This document shows, in pieces, positions 1-5,508 of a stretch of 6,258 bases of DNA (position 1 is the first letter of the stretch; every line of letters begins with the position of its first letter). This DNA comes from Acidobacteriota bacterium (GTDB lineage Bacteria; Acidobacteriota; Vicinamibacteria; Vicinamibacterales; Vicinamibacteraceae). Made by a program: the position numbers and the translations under genes. Where the stretch lies: positions 1 through 6,258 of the forward strand of contig JAEZCY010000345.1 in assembly GCA_023429845.1 (NCBI GenBank). Reading direction: 5' to 3'. The notes under the pieces are model-generated. The model was not told the DNA's origin. It made no database searches and worked only from the letters and a program-made list of their open reading frames with translations.

Positions 1-2
1 CC

Positions 3-245
3 TCCCAGGAGGAACGTCCGGCCGCGCGGCGAACGCCGGCCCGCAAGGGCGACATGGCGGAGCCGGCTGACGCGCAGGCGGCTGCCGGGATGAAGGCAAC
101 GCGAGGCCGCTCACGCGGCGCAGCGGCGGCCACGGCGGCCGAGACCGGCCTTCGACCGGAGGGCGCACGCGGTGGTCACAATCGCACGCCATCGCGCAGT
201 GACGCGCCAAAGGGCAACAGCACCGGCCGCACATCGCGAAAATAG
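3..245 (+). CDS. Possible C-terminal tail of a gene entering from the left edge (partial)
   Basis: The frame is open from the window edge to a TAG at 243-245, giving about 80 residues with no complete domain. The translation is rich in Ala, Arg, Gly and Lys with scattered Ser/Thr, which looks like a disordered, basic, nucleic-acid-binding tail. Such tails occur on DEAD-box RNA helicases and some ribonucleases, but nothing here identifies the family. An internal ATG at 54 would give a 63-residue protein, yet the frame has no stop upstream of it and no clear ribosome binding site, so a continuing gene is more natural. It converges with the minus-strand gene ending at 337. Because the other frames of this GC-rich stretch are also partly open, it could be non-coding. 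Confidence 0.35.
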   Translation, partial: SQEERPAARRTPARKGDMAEPADAQAAAGMKATRGRSRGAAAATAAETGLRPEGARGGHNRTPSRSDAPKGNSTGRTSRK

Positions 246-335
246 CTGCGGACGTTCGCCATGGGGGGCCAGCGCTCCGAGCCATGTCCACCGCGGCCAC
301 GGAGGTGTGAGCCGGTCCTCCTGACGTGTGGTCTG
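246..335. other. Intergenic stretch between convergent genes
   Basis: About 90 bases separate the putative open frame on the left from the minus-strand nucleoside-hydrolase-like gene. The only structure seen is a weak five-base inverted repeat, GGAGG at 301-305 and CCTCC at 317-321, with an 11-base loop. It has no T-tract on either side. No promoter, RNA gene or repeat is evident. Confidence 0.4.
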
Positions 336-352
336 GTCAGCGAATCGCTGAC
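336..352. terminator. Perfect 17-base palindrome over the stop codon of the nucleoside-hydrolase-like gene
   Basis: GTCAGCGA at 336-343 and TCGCTGAC at 345-352 are exact inverted copies around a single A at 344. The TGA stop of the minus-strand gene (337-339) lies inside it. As RNA it could fold into a stem of about seven pairs with a three-base loop. There is no T-tract, so it is at best a non-canonical terminator or 3'-end stabiliser. A protein-binding palindrome is the other reading. Confidence 0.35.
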
Positions 353-1308
353 AGCTGCATGAGGTCGCCGAGGATGCGGTCCTTGGCGGCCGCATCGGCG
401 GTGTGGCACCACGTCACGCGCCGGCCGTTGTCGGTCGGCGCGCTCGACACCAGCAGCGTCGGCGTGCCAGTGGCGGTGCTCACGGAGGCCGAGGCGTTCT
501 CGCAACGCAGCTGTCCGGGATGTGCGGCGACGTCAACGGCGAGCAGGGCCGGCACCTCGAAGGCTGCCTGGTCGCCGTGGGTCGTGACCTGCTGCAGCCA
601 GGCCCGGGCGGACGGGACCACGAGCCTGATCGGGCCTCGCACCTCCTCCAGTCGATCCAGATCCGCGGAGTCGAGTGCGACGCCAGTCGAGAGGCCCGGC
701 GCCACGAGCGTGATCGCAACCGGGCTGTCGAGCAGCACCTTCAGGCTGCCGATATCCGCGCTGATGCCGGTGGTGCCCGGCTGTCCTGCCGTGCTCGTTG
801 CCGCGGCGTCGGCGTGGTGTCCCCCGACAAGGATCACGCGCGTGATCCGCTCGGCAGCCTCCGGACGCCGCTGCAACACGGAAGCAAGCGTCGTGGCCGG
901 ACCGAGCGCCAGAATCGTCAGCGGCTCCTTTCGCAATGCTTCTTCGAGCAGTTCCGTCGCTTCGGTCGGCGCGGCCCGCTCCTCGGGGCTCGAGGCGCCT
1001 CGCCAGGGCCGCAGGAGGCCGGTGTCGATACGGCTCATCAGCTCCTGCGCAACGGGGTAGCCGCGAACCATGGCGACGTTGCCGAACGTCACCGAGACGC
1101 CCCGCACGGCAAGACGACCTGATCCGTACGCCTGCAGGAGTGCGAGCGCGTCACCGGGATCGCGAGGCGGATCTCCATAGGACGGGCTGATGTCCATCCA
1201 GGCGGCGGTTCGCCCGTCGGCCGTCGGCGCTGCATCACGGCGGCAGCCTGCGGGAGCGAACGCAAACAGGACGACGGCGAGCAGCGGAAGCAGACGGAGG
1301 GCTGTCAC
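337..1308 (-). CDS. Nucleoside-hydrolase-like lipoprotein with degraded active site
   Basis: The 323-residue product resembles inosine-uridine-preferring nucleoside hydrolases, which split ribonucleosides into base and ribose using a Ca2+-bound aspartate cluster. Residues 1-22 form a hydrophobic signal segment ending PAGC, an imperfect lipobox (Pro rather than Leu at -3), so a lipoprotein at the membrane is likely. The fold is recognisable from the N-terminal strand at 36-41, DPGDALALL at 50-58, GVSVTFGN at 70-77, LALGPATTLA at 133-142, VILVGG at 158-163 and ITLVAPG at 199-205. Key positions differ. The first aspartate (D39) is kept but the next, normally the DxD catalytic base, reads Ser41. 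The DD pair reads Gly52-Asp53, the EFN-type motif reads TGI (180-182), and the C-terminal His-Asp reads Glu-Val near 251. The GTG start at 1308 overlaps the upstream TGA, implying coupled translation. It may be a pseudoenzyme or sugar/nucleoside-binding protein; family membership is fairly sure, activity doubtful. Confidence 0.8.
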   Translation of the reverse strand: MTALRLLPLLAVVLFAFAPAGCRRDAAPTADGRTAAWMDISPSYGDPPRDPGDALALLQAYGSGRLAVRGVSVTFGNVAMVRGYPVAQELMSRIDTGLLRPWRGASSPEERAAPTEATELLEEALRKEPLTILALGPATTLASVLQRRPEAAERITRVILVGGHHADAAATSTAGQPGTTGISADIGSLKVLLDSPVAITLVAPGLSTGVALDSADLDRLEEVRGPIRLVVPSARAWLQQVTTHGDQAAFEVPALLAVDVAAHPGQLRCENASASVSTATGTPTLLVSSAPTDNGRRVTWCHTADAAAKDRILGDLMQLSAIR

Positions 1309-2318
1309 AGCGGCAGTTCCACGGTGGCCCGGCCTCGCAGCAGCCGCGCCGCATACTCGAGCTCGGCGTCGACGCGGTCGGCAGACGGTTCACCCGGGAC
1401 GGGGTGGCGCCCGAGGCGCCCTCGCACGATCTCCAGCCCGACACAGGCACTCACTTCACCCAGATCGATCGACGCGTCGCGCCGGTAGCGATGGAGCACG
1501 CCGCACACGACTGCGTGCGGCTGCCCGGCGAGGAGCAGATGGGCCACGAAGAAGCCCACGTCGAGCGCGGCGGGACCCGCACACGCGTAGCCTGGCGCCA
1601 GCACGCGCAAGCCGCGCGCCGATCGGACCCAGCGTCTGGGCCGGAAATCCCCGTGCAGCAGGCCCCCCCGGCCCTCGAGGAACCGACTCCCGAGATCGCG
1701 CATCGTCGCGCGGATGTGAAGATCGGTGCGGAACAGATCCACGTGACGCTCGAGGCGTGGGACGCGCGTCGCAAGCGCTTCCACGCGCGACGCCGCGATG
1801 GGTTCCTCGAACCTGTCCGCGTGTCGCGTGAGCCGGACGCCGTCAGTGGGAAGCGGACCGAAGTCCTCCTCGCCCACCTCCACGGCGTGGAGCGCGACCA
1901 GGTATGCGGTCAGGTCGGTCGCATCGTCCTCGCCGAGGACACGTTTCGCGTCGAGGTCGTCCAGCGAGGTCACGTCGCCGAGGTCTTCGAGCGCAACGAT
2001 GCGCTCGGTACGATCCACGCCGAGGCAGGCGGGCATGCGGTCCACGACGGCGGTGCGGGCCTGGACGAGGCGGTAGAACTCGCCTTCGACGGCGAGGCGG
2101 TCGGCGGGTGGCATGGCGCGGCGGGTGTGGTTGCCCGGCGACGTGCCCTGCTGCCGAAGGATGCAGGATGTGCCGGTGTCGGTGGTCACGCGCAAGGTCG
2201 CCGTGCGTCGGCCCTCGCCGAGGGGCACACGGTCGGTGACCCGCGATGCGGGCGGGATCCATCGGCGCACCGTCAGGAATTCCGTGAGTGACTGGAGAGA
2301 AGCCGTCGCGACGTGCAC
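1305..2318 (-). CDS. Methylthioribose-kinase-like (APH-fold) protein, probably catalytically impaired
   Basis: The 337-residue protein has the aminoglycoside-phosphotransferase/protein-kinase-like fold and most resembles 5-methylthioribose kinase (MtnK, about 400 residues), which phosphorylates methylthioribose in methionine salvage. Supporting stretches are ADRLAVEGEFYRLV at 72-85, IVALEDL at 107-113, LLHGDF at 220-225, AGPAALDVGFFVAHLLL at 247-263 and LEIVRGRLG at 295-303. These follow MtnK's IDRARIE, VMEDL, LIHGDL, YGPxGFDVGxFIAN and ELIRRTIG in order and spacing. HGD (222-224), with the catalytic Asp, is retained. However, the metal-binding DPE motif is APG (241-243), the ATP-loop GDGNLN is GEGRRT (34-39), the nucleotide-binding Lys is Arg55, and the substrate Arg pair is Arg299-Gly300. 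The GTG start at 2318 keeps the N-terminal helix found in MtnK; no Shine-Dalgarno precedes it, but a -10-like box does. It leads a two-gene unit with the nucleoside-hydrolase-like gene. It may bind rather than phosphorylate a sugar. Confidence 0.75.
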   Translation of the reverse strand: MHVATASLQSLTEFLTVRRWIPPASRVTDRVPLGEGRRTATLRVTTDTGTSCILRQQGTSPGNHTRRAMPPADRLAVEGEFYRLVQARTAVVDRMPACLGVDRTERIVALEDLGDVTSLDDLDAKRVLGEDDATDLTAYLVALHAVEVGEEDFGPLPTDGVRLTRHADRFEEPIAASRVEALATRVPRLERHVDLFRTDLHIRATMRDLGSRFLEGRGGLLHGDFRPRRWVRSARGLRVLAPGYACAGPAALDVGFFVAHLLLAGQPHAVVCGVLHRYRRDASIDLGEVSACVGLEIVRGRLGRHPVPGEPSADRVDAELEYAARLLRGRATVELPL

Positions 2319-2326
2319 TGCGGCTC

Positions 2327-2332
2327 AGTATG
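2327..2332 (-). promoter_or_regulatory. Candidate -10 box for the minus-strand operon (leaderless start)
   Basis: Read on the minus strand the hexamer is CATACT, five of six matches to TATAAT-type boxes of the form TATACT. Eight bases separate it from the GTG at 2318, so transcription would begin at or within a base or two of the start codon. That explains the lack of a ribosome binding site. No convincing -35 box was found. Confidence 0.35.
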
Positions 2333-2353
2333 GCAGGAACGGCAGGTGTACAC

Positions 2354-2384
2354 TTGGTGTGTGGATACCCCCAGGGGGTATGTG
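2354..2384 (+). promoter_or_regulatory. Candidate core promoter of the copZ-csoR operon
   Basis: TTGGTG at 2354-2359 and TATGTG at 2379-2384 could be -35 and -10 boxes with a long 19-base spacer that contains the whole operator palindrome. Operators of this repressor class commonly overlap the promoter. The boxes are individually weak, and the operator itself is the stronger evidence that a promoter lies here. Confidence 0.35.
2365..2381. promoter_or_regulatory. CsoR operator
   Basis: ATACCCCC at 2365-2372 and GGGGGTAT at 2374-2381 are exact inverted copies around one A. The AT-flanked G-tract palindrome is the hallmark of operators bound by CsoR-family copper-sensing repressors, e.g. the TACCCxxxxGGGGGTAT type upstream of Bacillus copZA. 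It lies 28 bases before the chaperone ATG, upstream of the operon that encodes a CsoR, so autoregulation is the natural reading: apo-CsoR represses and Cu(I) binding releases it. It also lies about 50 bases upstream of the divergent minus-strand start, so it could influence that gene too. Confidence 0.85.
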
Positions 2385-2390
2385 AGCGCG

Positions 2391-2396
2391 AGGAGG
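2391..2396 (+). promoter_or_regulatory. Ribosome binding site of the copper chaperone gene
   Basis: A full AGGAGG (GAGGAGG from 2390) lies 12 bases before the ATG at 2409. The spacing is longer than usual but there is no better-placed start in frame. A GTG at 2382 is also in frame, but it overlaps the operator half-site and has no Shine-Dalgarno of its own. Confidence 0.6.
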
Positions 2397-2408
2397 CGCG
2401 GCTCGGCT

Positions 2409-2624
2409 ATGGCAACCAAGGCACTCGATATTCAGGGCATGTCGTGCGGGCACTGCGTGAAGGCGGTGACGCTGGCGCTCCAGCAGTTGCCGGGCGTGGA
2501 CGTCCGGGACGTGTCGGTGGGGCGAGCGGTCATCGACGTGGACGAGGGGGTGGTGACGCCGCCGCAGATCGCCGCGGCGATCGACGAGGCCGGCTTCACG
2601 CTCGCCGCAACGGCTGACGTGTGA
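2409..2624 (+). CDS. copZ: CopZ-like heavy-metal-associated (HMA) copper chaperone
   Basis: The 71-residue product is a single HMA (ferredoxin-like beta-alpha-beta-beta-alpha-beta) domain, the usual length for a CopZ-type cytosolic chaperone that carries Cu(I) to a P1B ATPase or to its repressor. The metal-binding loop GMSCGHC occupies residues 10-16, with Cys13 and Cys16 as ligands. VKAVTLALQQLPGV forms helix 1, VRDVSVG and RAVIDVDEG the strands, and PPQIAAAIDEAGF helix 2. The frame is open further upstream (an ATG-less extension and a GTG at 2313), but that would run through the operator, so the ATG at 2409 is chosen. The stop overlaps the csoR start. The CGHC loop is typical of CopZ; a mercury-binding MerP is less likely because there is no signal peptide and the partner is CsoR. 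Confidence 0.88.
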   Translation: MATKALDIQGMSCGHCVKAVTLALQQLPGVDVRDVSVGRAVIDVDEGVVTPPQIAAAIDEAGFTLAATADV

Positions 2625-2947
2625 TAGCCCGGGGCGTCAAGGCCGAACACGCGTCGCCGCGGCACCGGGTCGCCGGCGACCCCAAGGTGAAGGCCCGCAC
2701 GCTGGCACGGCTCCGGCGCATCGAGGGGCAGGTGCGTGGTGTGCAGCGCATGGTGGACGAGGACCGCTGCTGTGCGGACGTGCTGACGCAGCTGTCATCG
2801 GTGCAGGAAGCCCTTCGCGCCGTTGGCCGCGAGGTGCTGCGCCATCACCTCAAGCACTGCGCCACCGACGCCATACGCACCGGCGATGCTCCCGCCGACG
2901 CGATGTACGACGAGCTCGTGGACCTGATGTACAAGCACGTCAGGTAA
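2621..2947 (+). CDS. csoR: CsoR-family copper-sensing transcriptional repressor
   Basis: The 108-residue all-helical product carries the CsoR/RcnR/FrmR (DUF156) signature: LRRIEGQVRGVQRMVDEDR at 31-49, CADVLTQLSSVQEALR at 51-66 and EVLRHHLKHC at 71-80. The Cu(I) ligands of CsoR fall at Cys51, His76 and Cys80, with exactly the 25- and 4-residue spacings of Mycobacterium CsoR Cys36/His61/Cys65. This favours copper over the nickel (RcnR), formaldehyde (FrmR) or sulfide (CstR) branches. The residue before the first ligand, usually Tyr, is Cys50 here. The N-terminal 20 residues are a basic, probably flexible arm. The GTG start at 2621 overlaps the chaperone's TGA (GTGA) with no Shine-Dalgarno, indicating translational coupling. 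The protein should repress its own operon from the palindrome at 2365-2381. Confidence 0.92.
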   Translation: MIARGVKAEHASPRHRVAGDPKVKARTLARLRRIEGQVRGVQRMVDEDRCCADVLTQLSSVQEALRAVGREVLRHHLKHCATDAIRTGDAPADAMYDELVDLMYKHVR

Positions 2948-2989
2948 GAACGTCGAACGACGAACGACGAACGACGAACGTCGAACGTG
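2948..2989. repeat. Six-unit heptamer tandem repeat (GAACGWC)
   Basis: Directly after the csoR stop come six consecutive 7-base units: GAACGTC, three copies of GAACGAC, GAACGTC, and a last GAACGTG. Only one position varies among the first five. Seven is not a multiple of three and no gene runs through it, so it is an intergenic microsatellite-like array rather than a coding repeat. The unit resembles iteron- or spacer-type repeats, but function is not shown by the sequence. Confidence 0.9.
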
Positions 2990-3078
2990 GCATCGCCGCC
3001 GTCCGACCCGTTTGCCGGAGCCGCGGCGGGGGCAAGGCCCGGCCACGAACGTCACGCACGATGGATTCCACATACGTA

Positions 3079-3105
3079 GCCGTCGCCCCCTGGGCGTCGG
3101 ACGGC
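3079..3105 (+). terminator. GC-rich stem-loop between csoR and the transporter gene
   Basis: GCCGTC at 3079-3084 pairs with GACGGC at 3100-3105. Inside it GCCC at 3085-3088 pairs with GGGC at 3092-3095, leaving a CCT loop and a four-base bulge. It sits between the csoR end and the transporter start and may end the copper transcript, though it has no T-tract. If the transporter mRNA starts near 3131 the hairpin is not part of that mRNA, which fits a terminator role. Confidence 0.4.
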
Positions 3106-3118
3106 CCGGTCACGCCGC

Positions 3119-3124
3119 TATGAT
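3119..3124 (+). promoter_or_regulatory. Candidate -10 box of the transporter operon (leaderless start)
   Basis: TATGAT matches the TATAAT consensus in five of six positions. Only six bases lie between it and the ATG at 3131, so the expected first transcribed base is the A of the start codon. The lack of any Shine-Dalgarno before this ATG agrees with a leaderless mRNA. No good -35 box is seen. Confidence 0.45.
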
Positions 3125-3130
3125 GCGGGC

Positions 3131-5506
3131 ATGGAGGGGCACCCCGTACCCGAAGGCGAGCATCGTCTGCGCTGGTCGCTCGGCGCCCTTCACTTCCTCG
3201 TCATCAGCGCCTTCACCTGGGCGCGCATCGTCCGGGACGGCTCGCTGCTGAGCCGCGTCTCGGTCGAGTGGATCCCGTACCTGACCGTGGCGGTGCTGGT
3301 GTGCACCGCCTTGATCACGCCGGTCGTCGGCTGGATGACGAGAGGTCGTGACGCCCTTCGCGCCTTCGCGCGCGTCGCGGTCGTCACCGGGGTGTCACTG
3401 CTGGTCTGGGAAGCGCTGCTGCGGGACCAGCGTGGCTGGACGGCGGCCGCACTGTACGTCTGGGTGGGCGCCTACGGCCCGTTGCTCGTCGCGCAGTTCT
3501 GGCTCGTCGTCCACGGCATGCTCGACGCGCGGCAGGCGCGCAGTCACATCGGCTGGATCGGCGCCTGCGGCATCCTCGGCGGGGTCTTCTCCGGGCTCGT
3601 CGCAACCGGCATGGCGGCATCGCTGTCGCTGCGCGAGGTGCTCGGCCTCACCGCCGTCGCTCACCTCGGCGCCGGCGCGCTCGCCCTCGCCTCGACGTCT
3701 GCCACGGGCGTGACGCCGGCCGCGGAGGTGGACGTCGCACGCGGTAGCCCGTGGCAGGTGTTGCGCGACGCGAGCTACACGCGATTGCTCGCGCTGGTCG
3801 TGCTGCTCGGTGCGGTCACCGGGGGCATCGTGGACTACCAGTTCAAGTACGCGCTGCAGCAGCAGTCGCAGGACCCGTCGGACCTGGGACGATGGCTCGG
3901 GTTGTTCAACGTCGCGGTGAGCGTGCTCGCACTTGGGGCACAGGCGGCGACCGGGGTGCTGCTGGCGCAGTTCGGCTCGAGATTGATCGCGTTCGTGCTG
4001 CCCGTCGGCGTCATCGCCGGTGCCGCGGCCGGCCTGGTCGTGCCTGCGACGTGGCCGCCTGTCGTCACCCGCTTGTGGGAGATGGGCGCGAGGCACTCGC
4101 TCGCCAGGACGGCACACGAGTTCTTCTTCTTCCCGCTTCAAGGCTCTCAGCGCGCCTCCATGAAGCATGCGGCCGAAGGACTGCTCACACGGAGCGGCGA
4201 GGTCGCGGCGTCGATGCTGCTCGTCGTCCTGGTGCAGGTGGGGCGGGCCGACACCTGGCATCTGTCCCTGCTGACGATCGGCACCGGCGCCATCTGGGTC
4301 GTCGTGCTCGTGTGGCTTGGGCAAGCGTACGGGCCCGCCTTGTCGCAATCGCTCGACCGTCTTCTCCGGCCAGCGCAGGAGCCGCGCCCGGACGTGGACC
4401 GCGGCCTCGCGGTGCCCGAACTGGCCAAGATGCTGCGCAGCGGCGATGAGCGACACGTGATCTTCGCCCTCGACGAACTCTCCGCTGCCGACCCGGATCG
4501 CGCTCGTCACGAGGCACGGGCCTTGCTGGGACACATCTCACCCGCAGTGCGGGCGCGCGCCCGGCGTGAGGCTGCCCCCACCCGCGTCACGGCGCGCACT
4601 GCGACTCGTGACAACTGGGGGGGCCGTCACTCGGATCAGGAGATCGTCGCCGCGCTTCGTTCGGGCGACGCCGATCGCGCGCGGGAACTTGCCGAGGCAC
4701 TCGTCGCTGCGCGGGATCGGCATGCGCTCCCCGCCCTGCTCGACTGTCTCGACGGGCCCGCGCGTCCACTGGTGCATGGCATCCTCGTGCGGCTCGGCGA
4801 CACGGTGGTCGGCGCCATCGGCGACGCGCTCGTGGACGCCCGCGCGCCGCTGCGCGTGCGACGCGACCTGGCGATGGTGCTTGGCCGCATCGCCAGCCCC
4901 GCAGCCCTGGCGCAACTGAACCGACTGCCGCCTGACGCGCCGCGCTCGGTGATGTCGCGCGCGCTGCGTGCGCTCACCGCCGCCCGCAAGCTGGAGTTGC
5001 CGCTACTGCTCGACCTTGCCCGGGTGCGGCTGGACATCGAACGCGATGTGCAGGAACTGCGGAGGCGCCTGGCGCAACGCGCCACGCTCCGCAGCAGCGG
5101 GGCGGCGATGGGGCTGCTGCCACGAGCGCTCGACGAGGTGGTGGCGACGACGCGCGAGCACGTGTTCCGCCGGTTGGCGCTGTTGTACCCTGCGCGCGAG
5201 ATGCTGCGTGCTCATCGGGGCCTGATCAGCGGCGACGACCGCATCATCGCCTTCGCACTCGAGTACCTTCAGGCCGAACTGGTGCCCGAGGACCGTGATC
5301 GCGTGCTGCCGTTGCTGCACGCATCGGCGATCGACGGCGCGTCCGAGGCCGATGCCGGGGGCGATCTCGACGCGGTCTTGCGCGATCTCGCGGGCGACAC
5401 CGACGCGTGGCTTGCCACGCTGGCGGCGCACGCAATCGATCGGCTGCCGCGGCAGACTGCGATCAGGACCACGCACGCAGAGGAGGCGGCGCAGCTGCGC
5501 CTGTGA
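3131..5506 (+). CDS. NTT (ATP/ADP translocase)-like membrane transporter with C-terminal HEAT repeats
   Basis: The 791-residue protein has two parts. Residues 15-400 hold about 12 hydrophobic segments (clear ones at roughly 17-33, 46-66, 80-97, 105-128, 138-160, 168-188, 216-236, 255-280, 284-306, 355-372 and 378-398) in a major-facilitator-like layout. IVDYQFKYALQ at 233-243 and the stretch AHEFFFFPLQGSQRASMKH at 328-346 resemble the DYQFK and yxPLPxxxRxxaK signatures of NTT nucleotide transporters. Residues 425-770 are soluble and helical. VPELAKMLRSGDERHVIFAL (428-447) and DQEIVAALRSGDADRARELA (502-521) read as HEAT units, with further Ala/Leu-rich helix pairs to about 620 and an Arg-rich stretch around 635-655. 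NTT family members carry ATP/ADP or other nucleotides in intracellular parasites and plastids; in free-living bacteria the HEAT-fused forms have no firmly known substrate. The ATG at 3131 lacks a Shine-Dalgarno but follows a -10-like box. The cNMP-fold gene follows immediately and probably forms a complex with it. Confidence 0.8.
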   Translation: MEGHPVPEGEHRLRWSLGALHFLVISAFTWARIVRDGSLLSRVSVEWIPYLTVAVLVCTALITPVVGWMTRGRDALRAFARVAVVTGVSLLVWEALLRDQRGWTAAALYVWVGAYGPLLVAQFWLVVHGMLDARQARSHIGWIGACGILGGVFSGLVATGMAASLSLREVLGLTAVAHLGAGALALASTSATGVTPAAEVDVARGSPWQVLRDASYTRLLALVVLLGAVTGGIVDYQFKYALQQQSQDPSDLGRWLGLFNVAVSVLALGAQAATGVLLAQFGSRLIAFVLPVGVIAGAAAGLVVPATWPPVVTRLWEMGARHSLARTAHEFFFFPLQGSQRASMKHAAEGLLTRSGEVAASMLLVVLVQVGRADTWHLSLLTIGTGAIWVVVLVWLGQAYGPALSQSLDRLLRPAQEPRPDVDRGLAVPELAKMLRSGDERHVIFALDELSAADPDRARHEARALLGHISPAVRARARREAAPTRVTARTATRDNWGGRHSDQEIVAALRSGDADRARELAEALVAARDRHALPALLDCLDGPARPLVHGILVRLGDTVVGAIGDALVDARAPLRVRRDLAMVLGRIASPAALAQLNRLPPDAPRSVMSRALRALTAARKLELPLLLDLARVRLDIERDVQELRRRLAQRATLRSSGAAMGLLPRALDEVVATTREHVFRRLALLYPAREMLRAHRGLISGDDRIIAFALEYLQAELVPEDRDRVLPLLHASAIDGASEADAGGDLDAVLRDLAGDTDAWLATLAAHAIDRLPRQTAIRTTHAEEAAQLRL
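5481..5501 (+). promoter_or_regulatory. Shine-Dalgarno plus palindromic hairpin before the cNMP-fold gene
   Basis: AGGAGG at 5481-5486 is followed by the perfect 14-base palindrome GGCGCAGCTGCGCC at 5488-5501, which can fold as a five-pair stem with an AGCT loop. Linear spacing from AGGAGG to the ATG at 5509 is 22 bases, too far to work; with the hairpin folded out it is about eight, which is ideal. The elements are also coding for the end of the transporter, so chance is possible. Confidence 0.4.
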
Positions 5507-5508
5507 CG

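Noticed and set aside
326..1122. Two overlapping plus-strand open frames opposite the nucleoside-hydrolase-like gene
   Set aside because: Both are low-complexity Ser/Arg/Ala sequences without domains, antisense to a gene with clear family motifs.
1404..2291. Plus-strand open frame (295 codons) opposite the kinase-like gene
   Set aside because: The minus strand carries an ordered series of MtnK-like motifs; the plus-strand translation has none and no ribosome binding site.
2313..2408. Longer N-terminus for the copper chaperone
   Set aside because: The extension would encode the operator and promoter region, has no homologous domain content, and the HMA domain begins naturally after the ATG at 2409.
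2409..2947. Mercury-resistance (merP/merR) unit
   Set aside because: The regulator is CsoR-type with Cys-His-Cys copper ligands, not MerR-type, and the HMA protein has no signal peptide.
2948..2989. CRISPR array
   Set aside because: The units are seven bases, contiguous and without spacers.
3395..4534. Long minus-strand open frame (379 codons) opposite the transporter gene
   Set aside because: It is antisense to a recognisable membrane protein, rich in His/Arg/Gln/Asp with no domain, and arises from the strong GC bias at third codon positions.
5407..5508. Upstream ATG start at 5407 for the cNMP-fold gene
   Set aside because: It would overlap the transporter gene by 100 bases and add a Gly/Ala/Arg-rich stretch that looks like an out-of-frame shadow.
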